NCBI GenBank assembly: GCA_015063285.1
Contig: SUST01000004.1
Location: 1-64,000 of the forward strand
Length of the DNA: 64,000 nt
Source: Thermoplasmata archaeon
Lineage (GTDB): Archaea; Thermoplasmatota; Thermoplasmata; Methanomassiliicoccales; Methanomethylophilaceae
Direction: 5' to 3'
The translations under genes and the position numbers were made by a program. Positions 41,239-50,647 of the stretch are shown one piece after another. Each line of letters begins with the position of its first letter. The first letter of the stretch is position 1. The notes under the pieces are model-generated. The model saw only the letters and a program-made list of their open reading frames with translations. It was not told where the DNA came from and searched no databases.

Positions 41239-43560
41239 TCAGAGTTTCTCTCTGAGCATCCTCAGGTCCCTGAGCATAATCTTCTGCTCAGCGGACGCGA
41301 TGATCCTCTTGGTCTTGTAGAAGGTGTCGGGGTTCAACGAGATTCCGTCGATTCCCTCTTCGACAAGGAATTCTGTGAACTCAGGGTACACGGAAGGTCC
41401 CTGTCCGCAGATGCTGACGTACTTTCCGTTGGCGTGTGCGACCTTGATGAGGTGTCTGATCGCCCTCTTAACCCCCTCATTCCTCTCGTCGAAGTATCCC
41501 ATGTGGCCGAGGATATCGGAATCTCTGTCGCATCCCATGGTGAGCTGCGTGAGGTCGTTCGATCCGATGGAGAATGCGTCACAGTACTTGCAGAACTCGT
41601 CCGCCATGAAGATGATGACAGGCACTTCTGCCATGAAGTACAGCTTGAAGTCCTTGGATCTCTTGAGTCCGATGGATTCCATCATCGCTGTGATCTCTTT
41701 GACCTCTTCGATGGTCCTGACGAACGGGAGCATCATGTTGAGGTTCTTGAATCCCATCTCGTCCCTGACCTTCTTGATGGCCTTCAGTTCGCACATGAAC
41801 GCGTCGCGGTAGCTCTCAGAGACGTATCTGGAGCAGCCTCTCCATCCGATCATGGGGTTGTCCTCGTTGGGCTCGTAGTCCGCTCCGCCCTTCATGTCGT
41901 GGTACTCGTTGGTTTTGAAGTCCGATGTCCTGAGGACGATGGGCCTGGGGTAGAATGCCCTTGTGACCTTGGAGATTCCGTCTGCGAGCTTGTCGATGAG
42001 TTCCTGCTCTCTGCCCTCTGCGAGGAATGCGCAGGGGTGCTCTCCGACGTAGTTGGTGAAGAGGAACTCGATCCTCATGAGTCCGACTCCGTCGCAGGGG
42101 AGCTTGGAGATCTCGTCGGCCTTGGCAGGCATGGACATGTTGACCATGACCTTCGTTCCTGTGATCGGGACGAATTCCGCACAGACCGATCCGCCTACGG
42201 ATTCCGCAGAGGCGGAGGAGTCTCCCTTCTTGGCGATGATTCCCTTGTATACGTTTCCGGTGGTTCCGTCGACGGTGACCTCCATTCCGTTGGAGAGGCA
42301 CTCCGTCGCGTTTCCGGTACCGACGACACAAGGTGTTCCCAATTCCCTTGAGATGATCGCTGCGTGGCAGGTCATTCCTCCCTCGTCGGTGATGATTCCC
42401 GCGGCCCTGCTCATGGCGGGGACCATATCGGGCATTGTCATCTTGGTGACCAGGACGTCTCCCTCTTTGATGACGTCGAGACTCATCGATGTGTCGTAGA
42501 TGACGACCTTTCCGGTTGCGAGACCGGGACTTGCTCCCAATCCCGATGCGACGATGGCGTCGCTTGATACTGAATCGCCGACGGTCTCGTTCGTGACCGA
42601 GTTTCCGGTGGCGGTGATAGGTCTGGCCTGGACGATGTATGCCTTGTTGTCCTCGATGCACCATTCCATGTCCATGGGCTTGTTGTAGTGGATCTCGATC
42701 TGGCGTCCGATCTCCGCGATCTCGAGTATGCGTTCGTCCGCGATCTTCTGGACCTTGACCTTGTCCTTGGGCATGTCCTTCTTCTCGACACCGCCGTTCT
42801 TTCCGCGGATGTACTTCCATGTCTGTGTGGATATCCTCTTCTTGATGATGTCCATCTTCTGCTTGTCGACGATGTAGGTATCGGGTGTGACCTCTCCTCC
42901 GACTATTGCCTCTCCGAGACCGTAGCCTCCCTCGATGACGATCTGCTTCGCACCGCTGTTGGGGTCCACCGTGAACATGATTCCCGAGAATTCGGAGTTG
43001 ACCATCCTCTGGACAACGACTGCGAGTTTTACGTCCTCGTGTTTGTAGCCCTGCTTCTCACGGTACGCGATCGCCCTTGCTGTGAAGAGGGATGACCAGC
43101 ACTTCCTGATCTTGTCGTACAGGTCCTCCTCATCCTTGACGTTGAGGTAGGTCTCCTGCTGTCCTGCGAAACTGGCGTCGGGAAGGTCCTCAGCTGTAGC
43201 GCTGGACCTTACGGCCACGAATCCGATCTTTCCCTTGGGGAAGAGCATCTTGTATTTGGTGAGGATCTCTTTCTTCAGGTCTGCAGGTATCTCGCACCCG
43301 TCGAAAAGTGCCCTGATCCTGTCAGAGGCCGCGACAAGGCTGTCGTCAGAGTTTCTATCGATACCCTCGAGCTCCTTGTTGATCTTCGAGAAGATGTTGC
43401 TCTTAGAAAGGAAGTAATCATAGGCGACCGTGGTGAGGACGAATGCCTCAGGCACAGGGAAGCCGGCGTTCGTGAGCTCTCCGAGGTTTGCTCCCTTTCC
43501 TCCTACGAAGGGAACATCTTCGACATGCAGTTCGTTTACATCGACAATTTTCTTATCCAT
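41239..43560 (-). CDS. ppsA: Phosphoenolpyruvate synthase
   Basis: 773 aa, full length. An N-terminal ATP-grasp domain (about 1-330) is followed by the swivelling domain with phospho-histidine in GGMTCHAAIISRELGTP near 405 and a PEP-binding barrel with NDLTQLTMGCDRDS near 690. It makes PEP from pyruvate, ATP and water, starting gluconeogenesis from acetyl-CoA carbon. The Por operon nearby supplies pyruvate. Confidence 0.95.
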   Translation of the reverse strand: MDKKIVDVNELHVEDVPFVGGKGANLGELTNAGFPVPEAFVLTTVAYDYFLSKSNIFSKINKELEGIDRNSDDSLVAASDRIRALFDGCEIPADLKKEILTKYKMLFPKGKIGFVAVRSSATAEDLPDASFAGQQETYLNVKDEEDLYDKIRKCWSSLFTARAIAYREKQGYKHEDVKLAVVVQRMVNSEFSGIMFTVDPNSGAKQIVIEGGYGLGEAIVGGEVTPDTYIVDKQKMDIIKKRISTQTWKYIRGKNGGVEKKDMPKDKVKVQKIADERILEIAEIGRQIEIHYNKPMDMEWCIEDNKAYIVQARPITATGNSVTNETVGDSVSSDAIVASGLGASPGLATGKVVIYDTSMSLDVIKEGDVLVTKMTMPDMVPAMSRAAGIITDEGGMTCHAAIISRELGTPCVVGTGNATECLSNGMEVTVDGTTGNVYKGIIAKKGDSSASAESVGGSVCAEFVPITGTKVMVNMSMPAKADEISKLPCDGVGLMRIEFLFTNYVGEHPCAFLAEGREQELIDKLADGISKVTRAFYPRPIVLRTSDFKTNEYHDMKGGADYEPNEDNPMIGWRGCSRYVSESYRDAFMCELKAIKKVRDEMGFKNLNMMLPFVRTIEEVKEITAMMESIGLKRSKDFKLYFMAEVPVIIFMADEFCKYCDAFSIGSNDLTQLTMGCDRDSDILGHMGYFDERNEGVKRAIRHLIKVAHANGKYVSICGQGPSVYPEFTEFLVEEGIDGISLNPDTFYKTKRIIASAEQKIMLRDLRMLREKL

Positions 43561-43693
43561 TGGGAATCCCCGCTGTGATTAACGCAGTTTGGAGTTTGAC
43601 GGTCGGTGCCGTCCACAATTGAACTATAACCCTACACTCAATTATAAGACATCCGTTCTTACTTCGGCTATTGCGGGATGATAGTCTTGCGCA

Positions 43694-44392
43694 GTGTTCA
43701 TAAATGAACGTTTTCATTCACATATCGTGTTGAAGGAGTTCTTCCGTAAGTTGACCTCTTTGACGGGGCCGGGTACTGCCATACAGGAGATACTGTACGG
43801 ATTCATCATGGCCCTGACATTCGCCTATGCCGTGAGGTTCGGACTCCTTCACTTCGACAGCAAATTCTCGTTCATGATAACTGTCACGGGAATGGACCTC
43901 ACATGGGGTGTGATCGACGGTATCATATTCTTCTACATCTGGGCGTTGGATATCAGACGTCACACCAGGGTGATCTCCAACGCAGACGGCATGGACCGTG
44001 AGTCAAGGGTGCAGGAGCTAATGGATTCATTCTCAGGCACGCCTCTGGATGCGGTCAACGACGAGGAGAAGAGGAAGGTATGCGAATCGCTCCTCGACAA
44101 ACCGGTCCAGTCCAGGGAGGAGTTCAAGGCCGATAGGAAGGCCATGTTCCTCAATTCGGTGGGCTGCGTGTTCTTCTCCAATGTGGCCTTGATACCGGTC
44201 CTGGGCCCGTTGTTCTTCATAGACGATTTCGTCTATGCATTGGAGATCGCATGTTGGATCTCTGCCATCGGTCTGTTCATCGTAGGGTACTATATGGCGC
44301 CTTACGTAGGTCTGCGCCGTATCCCGACGGGAGCTGTATTGGCTGGGATATCGCTGATAATCTCTGTTGCGGCGGTTTTCACCGGTGGATGA
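43694..44392 (+). CDS. VIT1/CCC1-like membrane protein
   Basis: 232 aa. Four to five membrane segments; an ILYGFIMALTFAYA segment and TWGVIDGIIFFYIWAL resemble the paired helices of the VIT iron/manganese transporters, and a charged loop (about 95-150) separates the halves. The assignment is by pattern only. GTG 43694 is used; GTG 43727 is another possible start. Upstream TATA-like sequence occurs near 43641. Confidence 0.55.
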   Translation: MFINERFHSHIVLKEFFRKLTSLTGPGTAIQEILYGFIMALTFAYAVRFGLLHFDSKFSFMITVTGMDLTWGVIDGIIFFYIWALDIRRHTRVISNADGMDRESRVQELMDSFSGTPLDAVNDEEKRKVCESLLDKPVQSREEFKADRKAMFLNSVGCVFFSNVALIPVLGPLFFIDDFVYALEIACWISAIGLFIVGYYMAPYVGLRRIPTGAVLAGISLIISVAAVFTGG

Positions 44393-44486
44393 ATCAATAT
44401 ACAGTTGACGCACTATAGGTGTCACGAAACACCGATGTTCGATTACGGATTTCGATATATTTTCTTATGAAATATGATAGTAATTA

Positions 44487-44499
44487 TACGAAGTTCGTA
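44487..44499. promoter_or_regulatory. Perfect palindrome upstream of the por operon
   Basis: TACGAAGTTCGTA, a 13-base palindrome, stands in the 220-base A/T-rich gap before porG, with a looser GAATT/AATTC pair next to it. It lies about 70 bases upstream of the TATA box and may be a regulator site. Confidence 0.4.
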
Positions 44500-44568
44500 G
44501 AATTTCGGAAATTATAATTCGTTTTTAGCATTAAATCATTCCATTATTCGTTATTGCCCAATCCAAAT

Positions 44569-44577
44569 CTTTTAAAT
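44569..44577 (+). promoter_or_regulatory. TATA box of the por operon
   Basis: CTTTTAAAT, a strong archaeal TATA-type element, about 36 bases before the porG ATG. Confidence 0.55.
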
Positions 44578-44612
44578 CTATTACAGTTCATGGGGAACGA
44601 CAGTGGTACCAA

Positions 44613-45170
44613 ATGGATATCGAAATTTGTTGGCACGGCAGAGGAGGACAGGGAGTCGTCACTGCTAACGAGATCCTAGCCGAGACCGCTATATTGGCAG
44701 GGAAGTACGTCAAAGCCTTCCCCGAGTTCGGTCCGGAGAGAATGGGAGCGCCCATCAGGGCATTCACGAGAATATCGGAGAACCCCATCAGAATACACAG
44801 TCAGGTTTACGAGCCCGATATCGTCGTCATCATGGACGGCACATTGGTCGGAAAGGTGGACGTCACCAGAGGCGCCAAGAAGGACACCATCGTCGTGGCG
44901 AACTACGCAGGTTCACCCAAAGAGCTCCAGGAAGCACTGGCTACGGATATCGAATGCCACACACTGGATGCACAGAAGATCGCAATCGAGGAGATTGGAA
45001 AGCCTATGGTGAACACCGTCATGCTGGGGGCACTCGTTAAGTGCTCATCGCTGGTCGGATACGACCACCTCGAGGATCAGATAACATCCAAGTTCACCGG
45101 CAAGCTGCCGGACAAAGTGATTCTCAAGAACCTCTCTGCATTGAAGAGAGGATATCAGGAGGTGCAGTGA
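44613..45170 (+). CDS. porG: Pyruvate:ferredoxin oxidoreductase gamma subunit
   Basis: 185 aa. WHGRGGQGVVTANEILAE at the start and AFPEFGPERMGAPIRAFTR are the gamma-domain hallmarks. The subunit helps bind CoA in the four-subunit archaeal enzyme that interconverts pyruvate and acetyl-CoA plus CO2 with ferredoxin. It leads the G-D-A-B operon. Confidence 0.94.
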   Translation: MDIEICWHGRGGQGVVTANEILAETAILAGKYVKAFPEFGPERMGAPIRAFTRISENPIRIHSQVYEPDIVVIMDGTLVGKVDVTRGAKKDTIVVANYAGSPKELQEALATDIECHTLDAQKIAIEEIGKPMVNTVMLGALVKCSSLVGYDHLEDQITSKFTGKLPDKVILKNLSALKRGYQEVQ

Positions 45171-45171
45171 G

Positions 45172-45447
45172 ATGGTAATGGCAAGCATCAGTGACCTCGT
45201 AGTAGGAGGACGCATCATCAAACCCGGGAACTCCGAGCAGTTCAACACCGGAGACTGGAGAACGTACGTGCCTGTCGTGGACCAGGACAAATGCATCGAC
45301 TGCGGTCAGTGCTGGATCTACTGCCCCGACAACAGCGTCGTGTTCAGAGAGGGACACATGAGCGGATTCAAGCTCACCCACTGTAAGGGATGCGGAATCT
45401 GTTCCAAGGTCTGCCCCAAGGAAGCTATCATCATGAAGGAGGAGTGA
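45172..45447 (+). CDS. porD: Pyruvate:ferredoxin oxidoreductase delta subunit
   Basis: 91 aa with two [4Fe-4S] motifs, CIDCGQCWIYC and CKGCGICSKVC, each followed by a Pro near the last Cys. It passes electrons from the catalytic subunits to ferredoxin. It starts one base after the porG stop. Confidence 0.94.
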   Translation: MVMASISDLVVGGRIIKPGNSEQFNTGDWRTYVPVVDQDKCIDCGQCWIYCPDNSVVFREGHMSGFKLTHCKGCGICSKVCPKEAIIMKEE

Positions 45448-45449
45448 GA

Positions 45450-46613
45450 ATGGTCCAGGATATCGCAATCAATGGAGACAACGCCATCGCACTCGCATGG
45501 AAGCAGATCGACCCCGATGTGTGTGCTGCATACCCCATCACCCCTCAGACCATCATCGTGGAGAAGTTCGCAGAGTATGTCGCGAACGCCGAGGTCAGCA
45601 CCGAGTTCGTATGCGTGGAGTCCGAGCACTCCGCTCTCACCCTCTGTACGTCGTCAGCATCCGCAGGAGCGAGGACATTCACCGCCACCGCATCCCAGGG
45701 ACTGGCCTACATGTGGGAGATGCTGCCCATTACAGCAGCCATGAGGGTACCGCTCATTATGGCCGTAGCCAACAGGGCCGTCAGCGGACCCATCAACATC
45801 AACAACGATCACGGAGACGCAATGGCCGCACGCGACTGCGGATGGCTCATGCTGTTCTCAGAGAATGTCCAGGAGGCATACGACATGTCCATCGTGGCAC
45901 CCAAGATCGCAGAGAACGTCGACGTCCAGCTGCCCTGCATGGTCAACCTGGACGGATTCGTCCTGACCCACGCGATCGAGAGGATGACCACCCTCGACAC
46001 CCAGGTCATCAGGGATTTCGTCGGAGAGCACAGGCCCCTGTACCCTCTGCTTGACGTGAAGCACCCCGTTTCCCACGGAAACATGGATGGTCCAGACTTT
46101 TACTACCCTCACAAATACCAGTCAGTCATCGCAATGCAGAAGGCACTGGGAGTCTGTGAGGATGTGTTCAAGCAGTTCAAGGAGATCTCCGGAAGGGAGT
46201 ACCATCTCGTAGAGGAGTACAAGTGCGATGATGCAGAATACATCGCGATTATCCTCGGTTCCTCATTCGGAACCATGAAGGCGACCGTCGACCTCCTTCG
46301 CGAGAAGGGACTCAAGGTCGGCTGCGCCATGCCCCGTGTGTTCAGGCCCTGGCCCGCAGAGGCGTTGGCCAAAGTGATGGCAGGAAAGAAGGGTGTAGTC
46401 GTCTTCGACAAGCACCTGAGCATCGGAGCCTACGGGCCCATGTTCCCTGAGGTCACCGCAGCAGCTTCCGATCTGGACAAGATGCCCAAGATGTACAATG
46501 TCATCTACGGACTCGGAGGAGCGGATGCGACCGTCGCGGGATTCGAGAAGTCCTTCGAGGCGGTGGTCAACGGTTCTGCCGAGAAGATCCACTATCTGGG
46601 GGTGAGGCTTTGA
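45450..46613 (+). CDS. porA: Pyruvate:ferredoxin oxidoreductase alpha subunit
   Basis: 387 aa. AAYPITPQT near 28 and the domain II stretch with FRPWPAEAL are typical. Start at ATG 45450, two bases past the porD stop and with GGAGTGA upstream. It builds the active site with the beta subunit. Confidence 0.94.
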   Translation: MVQDIAINGDNAIALAWKQIDPDVCAAYPITPQTIIVEKFAEYVANAEVSTEFVCVESEHSALTLCTSSASAGARTFTATASQGLAYMWEMLPITAAMRVPLIMAVANRAVSGPININNDHGDAMAARDCGWLMLFSENVQEAYDMSIVAPKIAENVDVQLPCMVNLDGFVLTHAIERMTTLDTQVIRDFVGEHRPLYPLLDVKHPVSHGNMDGPDFYYPHKYQSVIAMQKALGVCEDVFKQFKEISGREYHLVEEYKCDDAEYIAIILGSSFGTMKATVDLLREKGLKVGCAMPRVFRPWPAEALAKVMAGKKGVVVFDKHLSIGAYGPMFPEVTAAASDLDKMPKMYNVIYGLGGADATVAGFEKSFEAVVNGSAEKIHYLGVRL

Positions 46614-47560
46614 CCTCTCTTGCAATCAAGGACCTGCAGAAGCTGCCCGTGAGGCTGACCAGCGGTCACAGGCTGTGCGCAGGATGTGCCGAATCAATCA
46701 TCGCCAAGCAGATCCTGATGGGATCGGAGGATGAGATTGTCGTCTCCCTGTCCACCGGATGCTTCGAGGTTTCGACCACGGTGTTCCCGTACACCTCATG
46801 GAACGTCCCCTATGTGCACACTGCCTTCGGAAACGGAGCAGCCACCTGTGCCGGAGTGGAGACCGCCTACAACGCACTGAAGAAGAAGGGAAAGATCAAC
46901 GAGAACGTCAACTTCGTCAACTTCGCAGGAGACGGAGCAACCTACGACATCGGACTCCAGGCATTGTCCGGAGCGATGGAGAGGGGACACAGGATGGTCT
47001 ATGTCTGTCTCAACAACGAGGCATACATGAACACCGGTATCCAGAGATCCTCTGCGACCACCATCGGAGCCCAGACCACCACATCATGGCCAGGAAGCGT
47101 GTCCGCAGGAAAGAAGGAGTTCTCCAAGGACCTGACCGCCATCATGGTGGCGCACAACATCCCGTATGTCGCCCAGGTATCGCCTCACAACTGGAGGGAC
47201 ACCGTCCAGAAGGCACAGAAGGCATTCTCTTGCGGAGGACCTGCGTTCGTCAACGCATTGTCGCCCTGCCCCAGGGGATGGAGGTTCGCATCCGATCAGA
47301 CCATCGCCATGGCCAAGCTCGGTGTCGAGACCTGTGTATGGCCTCTGTTCGAGGTCGTCAACGGCAAGTACGAGCTCACTGGAGAGAGCGCTAGGATCGC
47401 AGCAGGAAAGGCTGAGAAGAAGCCTATCATGGACTGGATCACCTCTCAGGGAAGGTACAAGCACCTTCTGCAGGACAAGAACGCTCCTGTCATCGAGCAG
47501 ATGCAGGCAGAGGTCGACAGAAGGTGGAACAGACTCATCAAGCTCACCGAGCTCGATTGA
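46610..47560 (+). CDS. porB: Pyruvate:ferredoxin oxidoreductase beta subunit
   Basis: 316 aa. Starts with TTG overlapping the porA stop, after GGTGAGG. Cys ligands of the proximal [4Fe-4S] cluster begin with CAGC near 24-27; the thiamine-diphosphate motif is GDGATYDIG through NNEAYMNTG (about 105-145). It is the last gene of the operon and is followed by a strong terminator. Confidence 0.94.
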   Translation: MTSLAIKDLQKLPVRLTSGHRLCAGCAESIIAKQILMGSEDEIVVSLSTGCFEVSTTVFPYTSWNVPYVHTAFGNGAATCAGVETAYNALKKKGKINENVNFVNFAGDGATYDIGLQALSGAMERGHRMVYVCLNNEAYMNTGIQRSSATTIGAQTTTSWPGSVSAGKKEFSKDLTAIMVAHNIPYVAQVSPHNWRDTVQKAQKAFSCGGPAFVNALSPCPRGWRFASDQTIAMAKLGVETCVWPLFEVVNGKYELTGESARIAAGKAEKKPIMDWITSQGRYKHLLQDKNAPVIEQMQAEVDRRWNRLIKLTELD

Positions 47561-47579
47561 TCCCTAAAAACCGATTCCA

Positions 47580-47612
47580 GGTCCCGTCCCTCATGGGGCG
47601 GGACCATTTTTA
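47580..47612 (+). terminator. Strong terminator after porB
   Basis: 11-base arms GGTCCCGTCCC and GGGGCGGGACC with a four-base loop, then ATTTTTAAT. Confidence 0.8.
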
Positions 47613-47613
47613 A

Positions 47614-48105
47614 TCATTGATCAAGAATAACGTTACCGACTACGAGGTAATCCTGAGCGTCGATTATAACGCGGTACAGGATGCACGGGCCAGCAGTGTA
47701 AAGTTTGTAATTGATTCCTTTGTTCGAATCCTCATAGGTGTATATGTCGGTCGTAACGTCGCCTATGACTTCAGTACCTACATATTCGAAGAATTTCGGA
47801 ATCAGTCTCTCTTCCATGTCGAAGAATAGGTAGAATTTGTCCGAGACTGATCTCACACCATTGCTGATGGTGTATTCGACGATGTAATCATACTCCCTCA
47901 ACGTTTCAGGTGCGAATGTGCTCTTTCCGGTCCCGTTGCAGGCTATGCCGTCCAGAGTCCCTTCGAATGAATAATCATGTGATTCTTCGTGAGGATCGGG
48001 GTTTGCCGAAGATAAAGCCTGCATCATAAAGAACATCCCGACGGAAGCGGCCATTAAAAGTACTACGAGCATTACGGCCGCTGCAGTGTTTCCTTGCATT
48101 CCCAT
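47614..48105 (-). CDS. Unknown membrane-anchored small protein, 163 aa
   Basis: An N-terminal membrane helix (about 9-30, Ala/Val/Met-rich) may anchor the protein or serve as a signal peptide. The rest is a beta-rich extracytoplasmic domain with two Cys (in ACNGTG and GPCILY). No family is recognised. The gene converges on porB across the terminator. Confidence 0.65.
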   Translation of the reverse strand: MGMQGNTAAAVMLVVLLMAASVGMFFMMQALSSANPDPHEESHDYSFEGTLDGIACNGTGKSTFAPETLREYDYIVEYTISNGVRSVSDKFYLFFDMEERLIPKFFEYVGTEVIGDVTTDIYTYEDSNKGINYKLYTAGPCILYRVIIDAQDYLVVGNVILDQ

Positions 48106-48179
48106 GAACCCTGTTAATGATTCTTGATGTTAAAATAACAATGGTGCAGAGCTTACGCTGTTCGAGTAGAATAGGAAGA

Positions 48180-48307
48180 GTGGCTGACAGCGTGCCTGAG
48201 TTCCCGTACGCTTGCGCAATACAGTACAGACAGGTACGCGGGAGGGCTTTACTGCCGGGTTCGGAATGGGACCGGGTGTGACTCCTCCGCTATGGCCGTC
48301 ATGCCAA
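48180..48307 (-). rRNA. rrf: 5S ribosomal RNA, isolated gene
   Basis: On the minus strand the sequence has the universally conserved 5S part CCCATTCCGAACCCGG after GGAGGAGTCACACCCGGT. Its ends pair (TGGC.TGAC with GTCAGCCA) to make helix I. Length is about 127 bases; the edges are good to a few bases. No 16S, 23S or tRNA genes lie near, in keeping with scattered rRNA genes in Thermoplasmatota. Confidence 0.94.
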
Positions 48308-48419
48308 TACATGGGATATCAGAGATGTATATAACCGTTACGTTATCCGTCCAATCTTCATAATCAGCACAGCCGATTAGGCCGATGGGATTAAGGATAA
48401 GGAAATCTTGACCAGAATC

Positions 48420-49592
48420 ATGACCAACAGTTCCGAGCGGTTATCGTCCGTGGACACTCTGAAAGGTATGCTCATCATAAGCATAGTCTTTGTCCATATA
48501 GTGATAGTTCGCTTGGATGCACTTCTGAGCGGAGCGGATGCGGCCGGAACCGATATTCTGAGTGACGAACCGGCCGGTGCGGGATCGTTGGTTATACAGG
48601 CGCTTTACCTCGGATTGATGGCGTTCTTCATCATATCAGGATATTTCTACAGGCCTGGTCGCGGGTTTATAGGGAATATGAAGAAGCGCCTGCCTCAGCT
48701 GGTTTTAATTCCTGCGATTTGTGCCGTTACACTGCCGATCATCACGTACATGATAATGGCGGTCTCCGGCAAGGCACCGGGTTTTGAAGACCTACTCACG
48801 GCATTCCAATGGGGATTCGGACTGAACGGCGTTTTCTCACCTTATGATAGTTTTTCTGTACATCCGATGTGCGGAGGATGCATCGGATACTACTACATCT
48901 GGGCGATGATCTGGGGATTCCTCATATTCTATGCTTTGGCCGATCATGTATACAATGACTGGAGGAAGACCGTCGCGGCCATAGTTATGCTCATCATCGT
49001 CACGTTGCTCTTGAAAGAGCTCCTTCCCGTGAAGCTCCCGATGTACGCGCAGTTGGGTCCGATTGCAGCCGCTTTCATGCTGGCCGGCATGGCCGCCAGC
49101 AAGTACGGTCTCATTGAGAAGATAGAGGGCTTCAGTCCATTATCCGGCAAGAACTGGGCGGTGTTCCTGGGGTCTTTGATCATTGTCATCGTCCTTGTGG
49201 CCGTATTCCCGCCGGAAACCGATTTTTCCGGCATGAGTTTCGGGGATTATGGAGGGTATTCTGTTTTCACCTACTTCGTGGAAGCCACGGCGATGTTCAT
49301 CGTCCTGCTTCATGTTGCGCTGCTATTCTCACACAGGATCGGAATCAGCTGGGCATTTAGTACAGCAGGTAGGCACAGCCTCGGAATATTGTTGTTGCAC
49401 GGTTCTCTGGCCACTATGATGATAGTTCCGTTCTACGACCTCCCTAACAGCGATTGGTTCCCTGACGAGATGGGTCTGGCCCCCAGCCTGATCGTTGCGG
49501 TGCTGTCAATCGTCCTAAGCATCATAATCTGTGTGGTCGCTTGGAAGGTATTGGAGCGCATTATTCAGAACATCAACTCGCGGCCGGCATAA
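48420..49592 (+). CDS. Acyltransferase 3 family membrane protein
   Basis: 390 aa with about ten membrane segments. SSVDTLKGMLIISIVFVHI at the start carries the catalytic-type His, and the later YYIWAMIWGFLIFY is typical of the family. These enzymes O-acylate sugars or lipids of the cell surface. The start is ATG 48420; TTG 48408 would also be possible. It overlaps the convergent gene by 20 bases. Confidence 0.8.
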   Translation: MTNSSERLSSVDTLKGMLIISIVFVHIVIVRLDALLSGADAAGTDILSDEPAGAGSLVIQALYLGLMAFFIISGYFYRPGRGFIGNMKKRLPQLVLIPAICAVTLPIITYMIMAVSGKAPGFEDLLTAFQWGFGLNGVFSPYDSFSVHPMCGGCIGYYYIWAMIWGFLIFYALADHVYNDWRKTVAAIVMLIIVTLLLKELLPVKLPMYAQLGPIAAAFMLAGMAASKYGLIEKIEGFSPLSGKNWAVFLGSLIIVIVLVAVFPPETDFSGMSFGDYGGYSVFTYFVEATAMFIVLLHVALLFSHRIGISWAFSTAGRHSLGILLLHGSLATMMIVPFYDLPNSDWFPDEMGLAPSLIVAVLSIVLSIIICVVAWKVLERIIQNINSRPA

Positions 49593-50313
49593 GGAAGAAG
49601 TAGTACACTGCACCGGCAAGTATTGCGGAAATCAATTCGGTGGACCAGTTGTTCGTGTACTTCGATATGAGTCCTCTGTTCTCGAACCAAGCTCCGAAGA
49701 GGCTGTCCAGGAAATTACCGAATATACCGAATATGAACGGGATGAACAACAACAGGTCCAAGGTACCTGTCATGACCACCCATCCTAAAGCAGCGACGAT
49801 GAATGCTACGATAGTCGATGTCAGCGTACCGAGTTTAGAAATGCCTCCGTTGATTCCGGGGGTCGTTCTCTTCAGCGTCGTTATCATGTACACGTTCGGA
49901 TCCTTCACACCGATCTCGCTGGCGATCGTATCCGCTGCGGCAACGGTTATGCTGGTGAGGAATGCGATCACATACAGCGTCTCATCCATGGGCTGGAAGA
50001 AGTGTACGATCGTGATCAGGACCGGAGGGAATGATACTGCGGCAACATTCCTCCATTTACGTTCTCCGAACTGTCCTTCCTGCAGCCCCATGGCGATCTT
50101 TTTGTCTATATCCCTCATGGTCGCAAAGAAACTCACGATGACGAAGAATGTCATTATGAAGAATGAATGGACGGATCCGAAGACCGCCATCAGGACACCG
50201 ACTATAAGCGCAGCTATCGCCCCGTCCTTGGACAGGCAGTGGAGCTTGTAAACCTCCACAGAAAGGATAGCTGTTATGATGACCTCGATTGTCATCATCA
50301 ATATGGTGTCCAT
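49573..50313 (-). CDS. DUF92/COG1836 integral membrane protein (VTE6-like)
   Basis: 246 aa with about six membrane segments. GQEGQFGERKWRN-like, AAADTIASEIG and TPGINGGISKLGT are the family hallmarks. A plant member (VTE6) phosphorylates phytyl phosphate; archaeal members may act on isoprenoid phosphates, but that is untested. ATG 50313 fits the upstream TTTATCTATATT promoter-like sequence. Confidence 0.8.
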   Translation of the reverse strand: MDTILMMTIEVIITAILSVEVYKLHCLSKDGAIAALIVGVLMAVFGSVHSFFIMTFFVIVSFFATMRDIDKKIAMGLQEGQFGERKWRNVAAVSFPPVLITIVHFFQPMDETLYVIAFLTSITVAAADTIASEIGVKDPNVYMITTLKRTTPGINGGISKLGTLTSTIVAFIVAALGWVVMTGTLDLLLFIPFIFGIFGNFLDSLFGAWFENRGLISKYTNNWSTELISAILAGAVYYFFLMPAAS

Positions 50314-50380
50314 CAAAGGGCCGATACCGTCAATATAGATAAAGGGGTATGTTAGAACGCAATTCTTGACTATGTGGCAC

Positions 50381-50647
50381 TTATTGGTACTGCTCGAGAA
50401 TCTCTGTGGCATACTTTATGCATGTGGCCTTGTCTGAAAGAGGGAAGAACATGACCTTTCCAGGTCTGTAGAGAGTCGTCTCCATTCCGTTCCAAGTGTA
50501 CACGATCATCTGGTCGTCCTTGGTCTGTATGGGCAATCCTTGGGATGCGATCTTCTCTGCGGCAGCCTCCATATCGATGTCCATAGGGTCCACGGACACG
50601 GCCATCAGGGCCTGACCTCCGCAGAGGCGGGCAATGCTGAACTTCAC
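50381..50647 (-). CDS. Small conserved protein of unknown function, 88 aa
   Basis: A small alpha/beta soluble protein with two Cys. No family is recognised. Its ATG overlaps the stop of the nucleotide kinase-like gene (ATGA), so the two form a pair. Confidence 0.6.
   Translation of the reverse strand: MKFSIARLCGGQALMAVSVDPMDIDMEAAAEKIASQGLPIQTKDDQMIVYTWNGMETTLYRPGKVMFFPLSDKATCIKYATEILEQYQ

Noticed and set aside
41209-42351. Plus-strand 380-codon frame opposite ppsA
   Set aside because: Antisense shadow of PEP synthase, whose motifs are complete on the minus strand.
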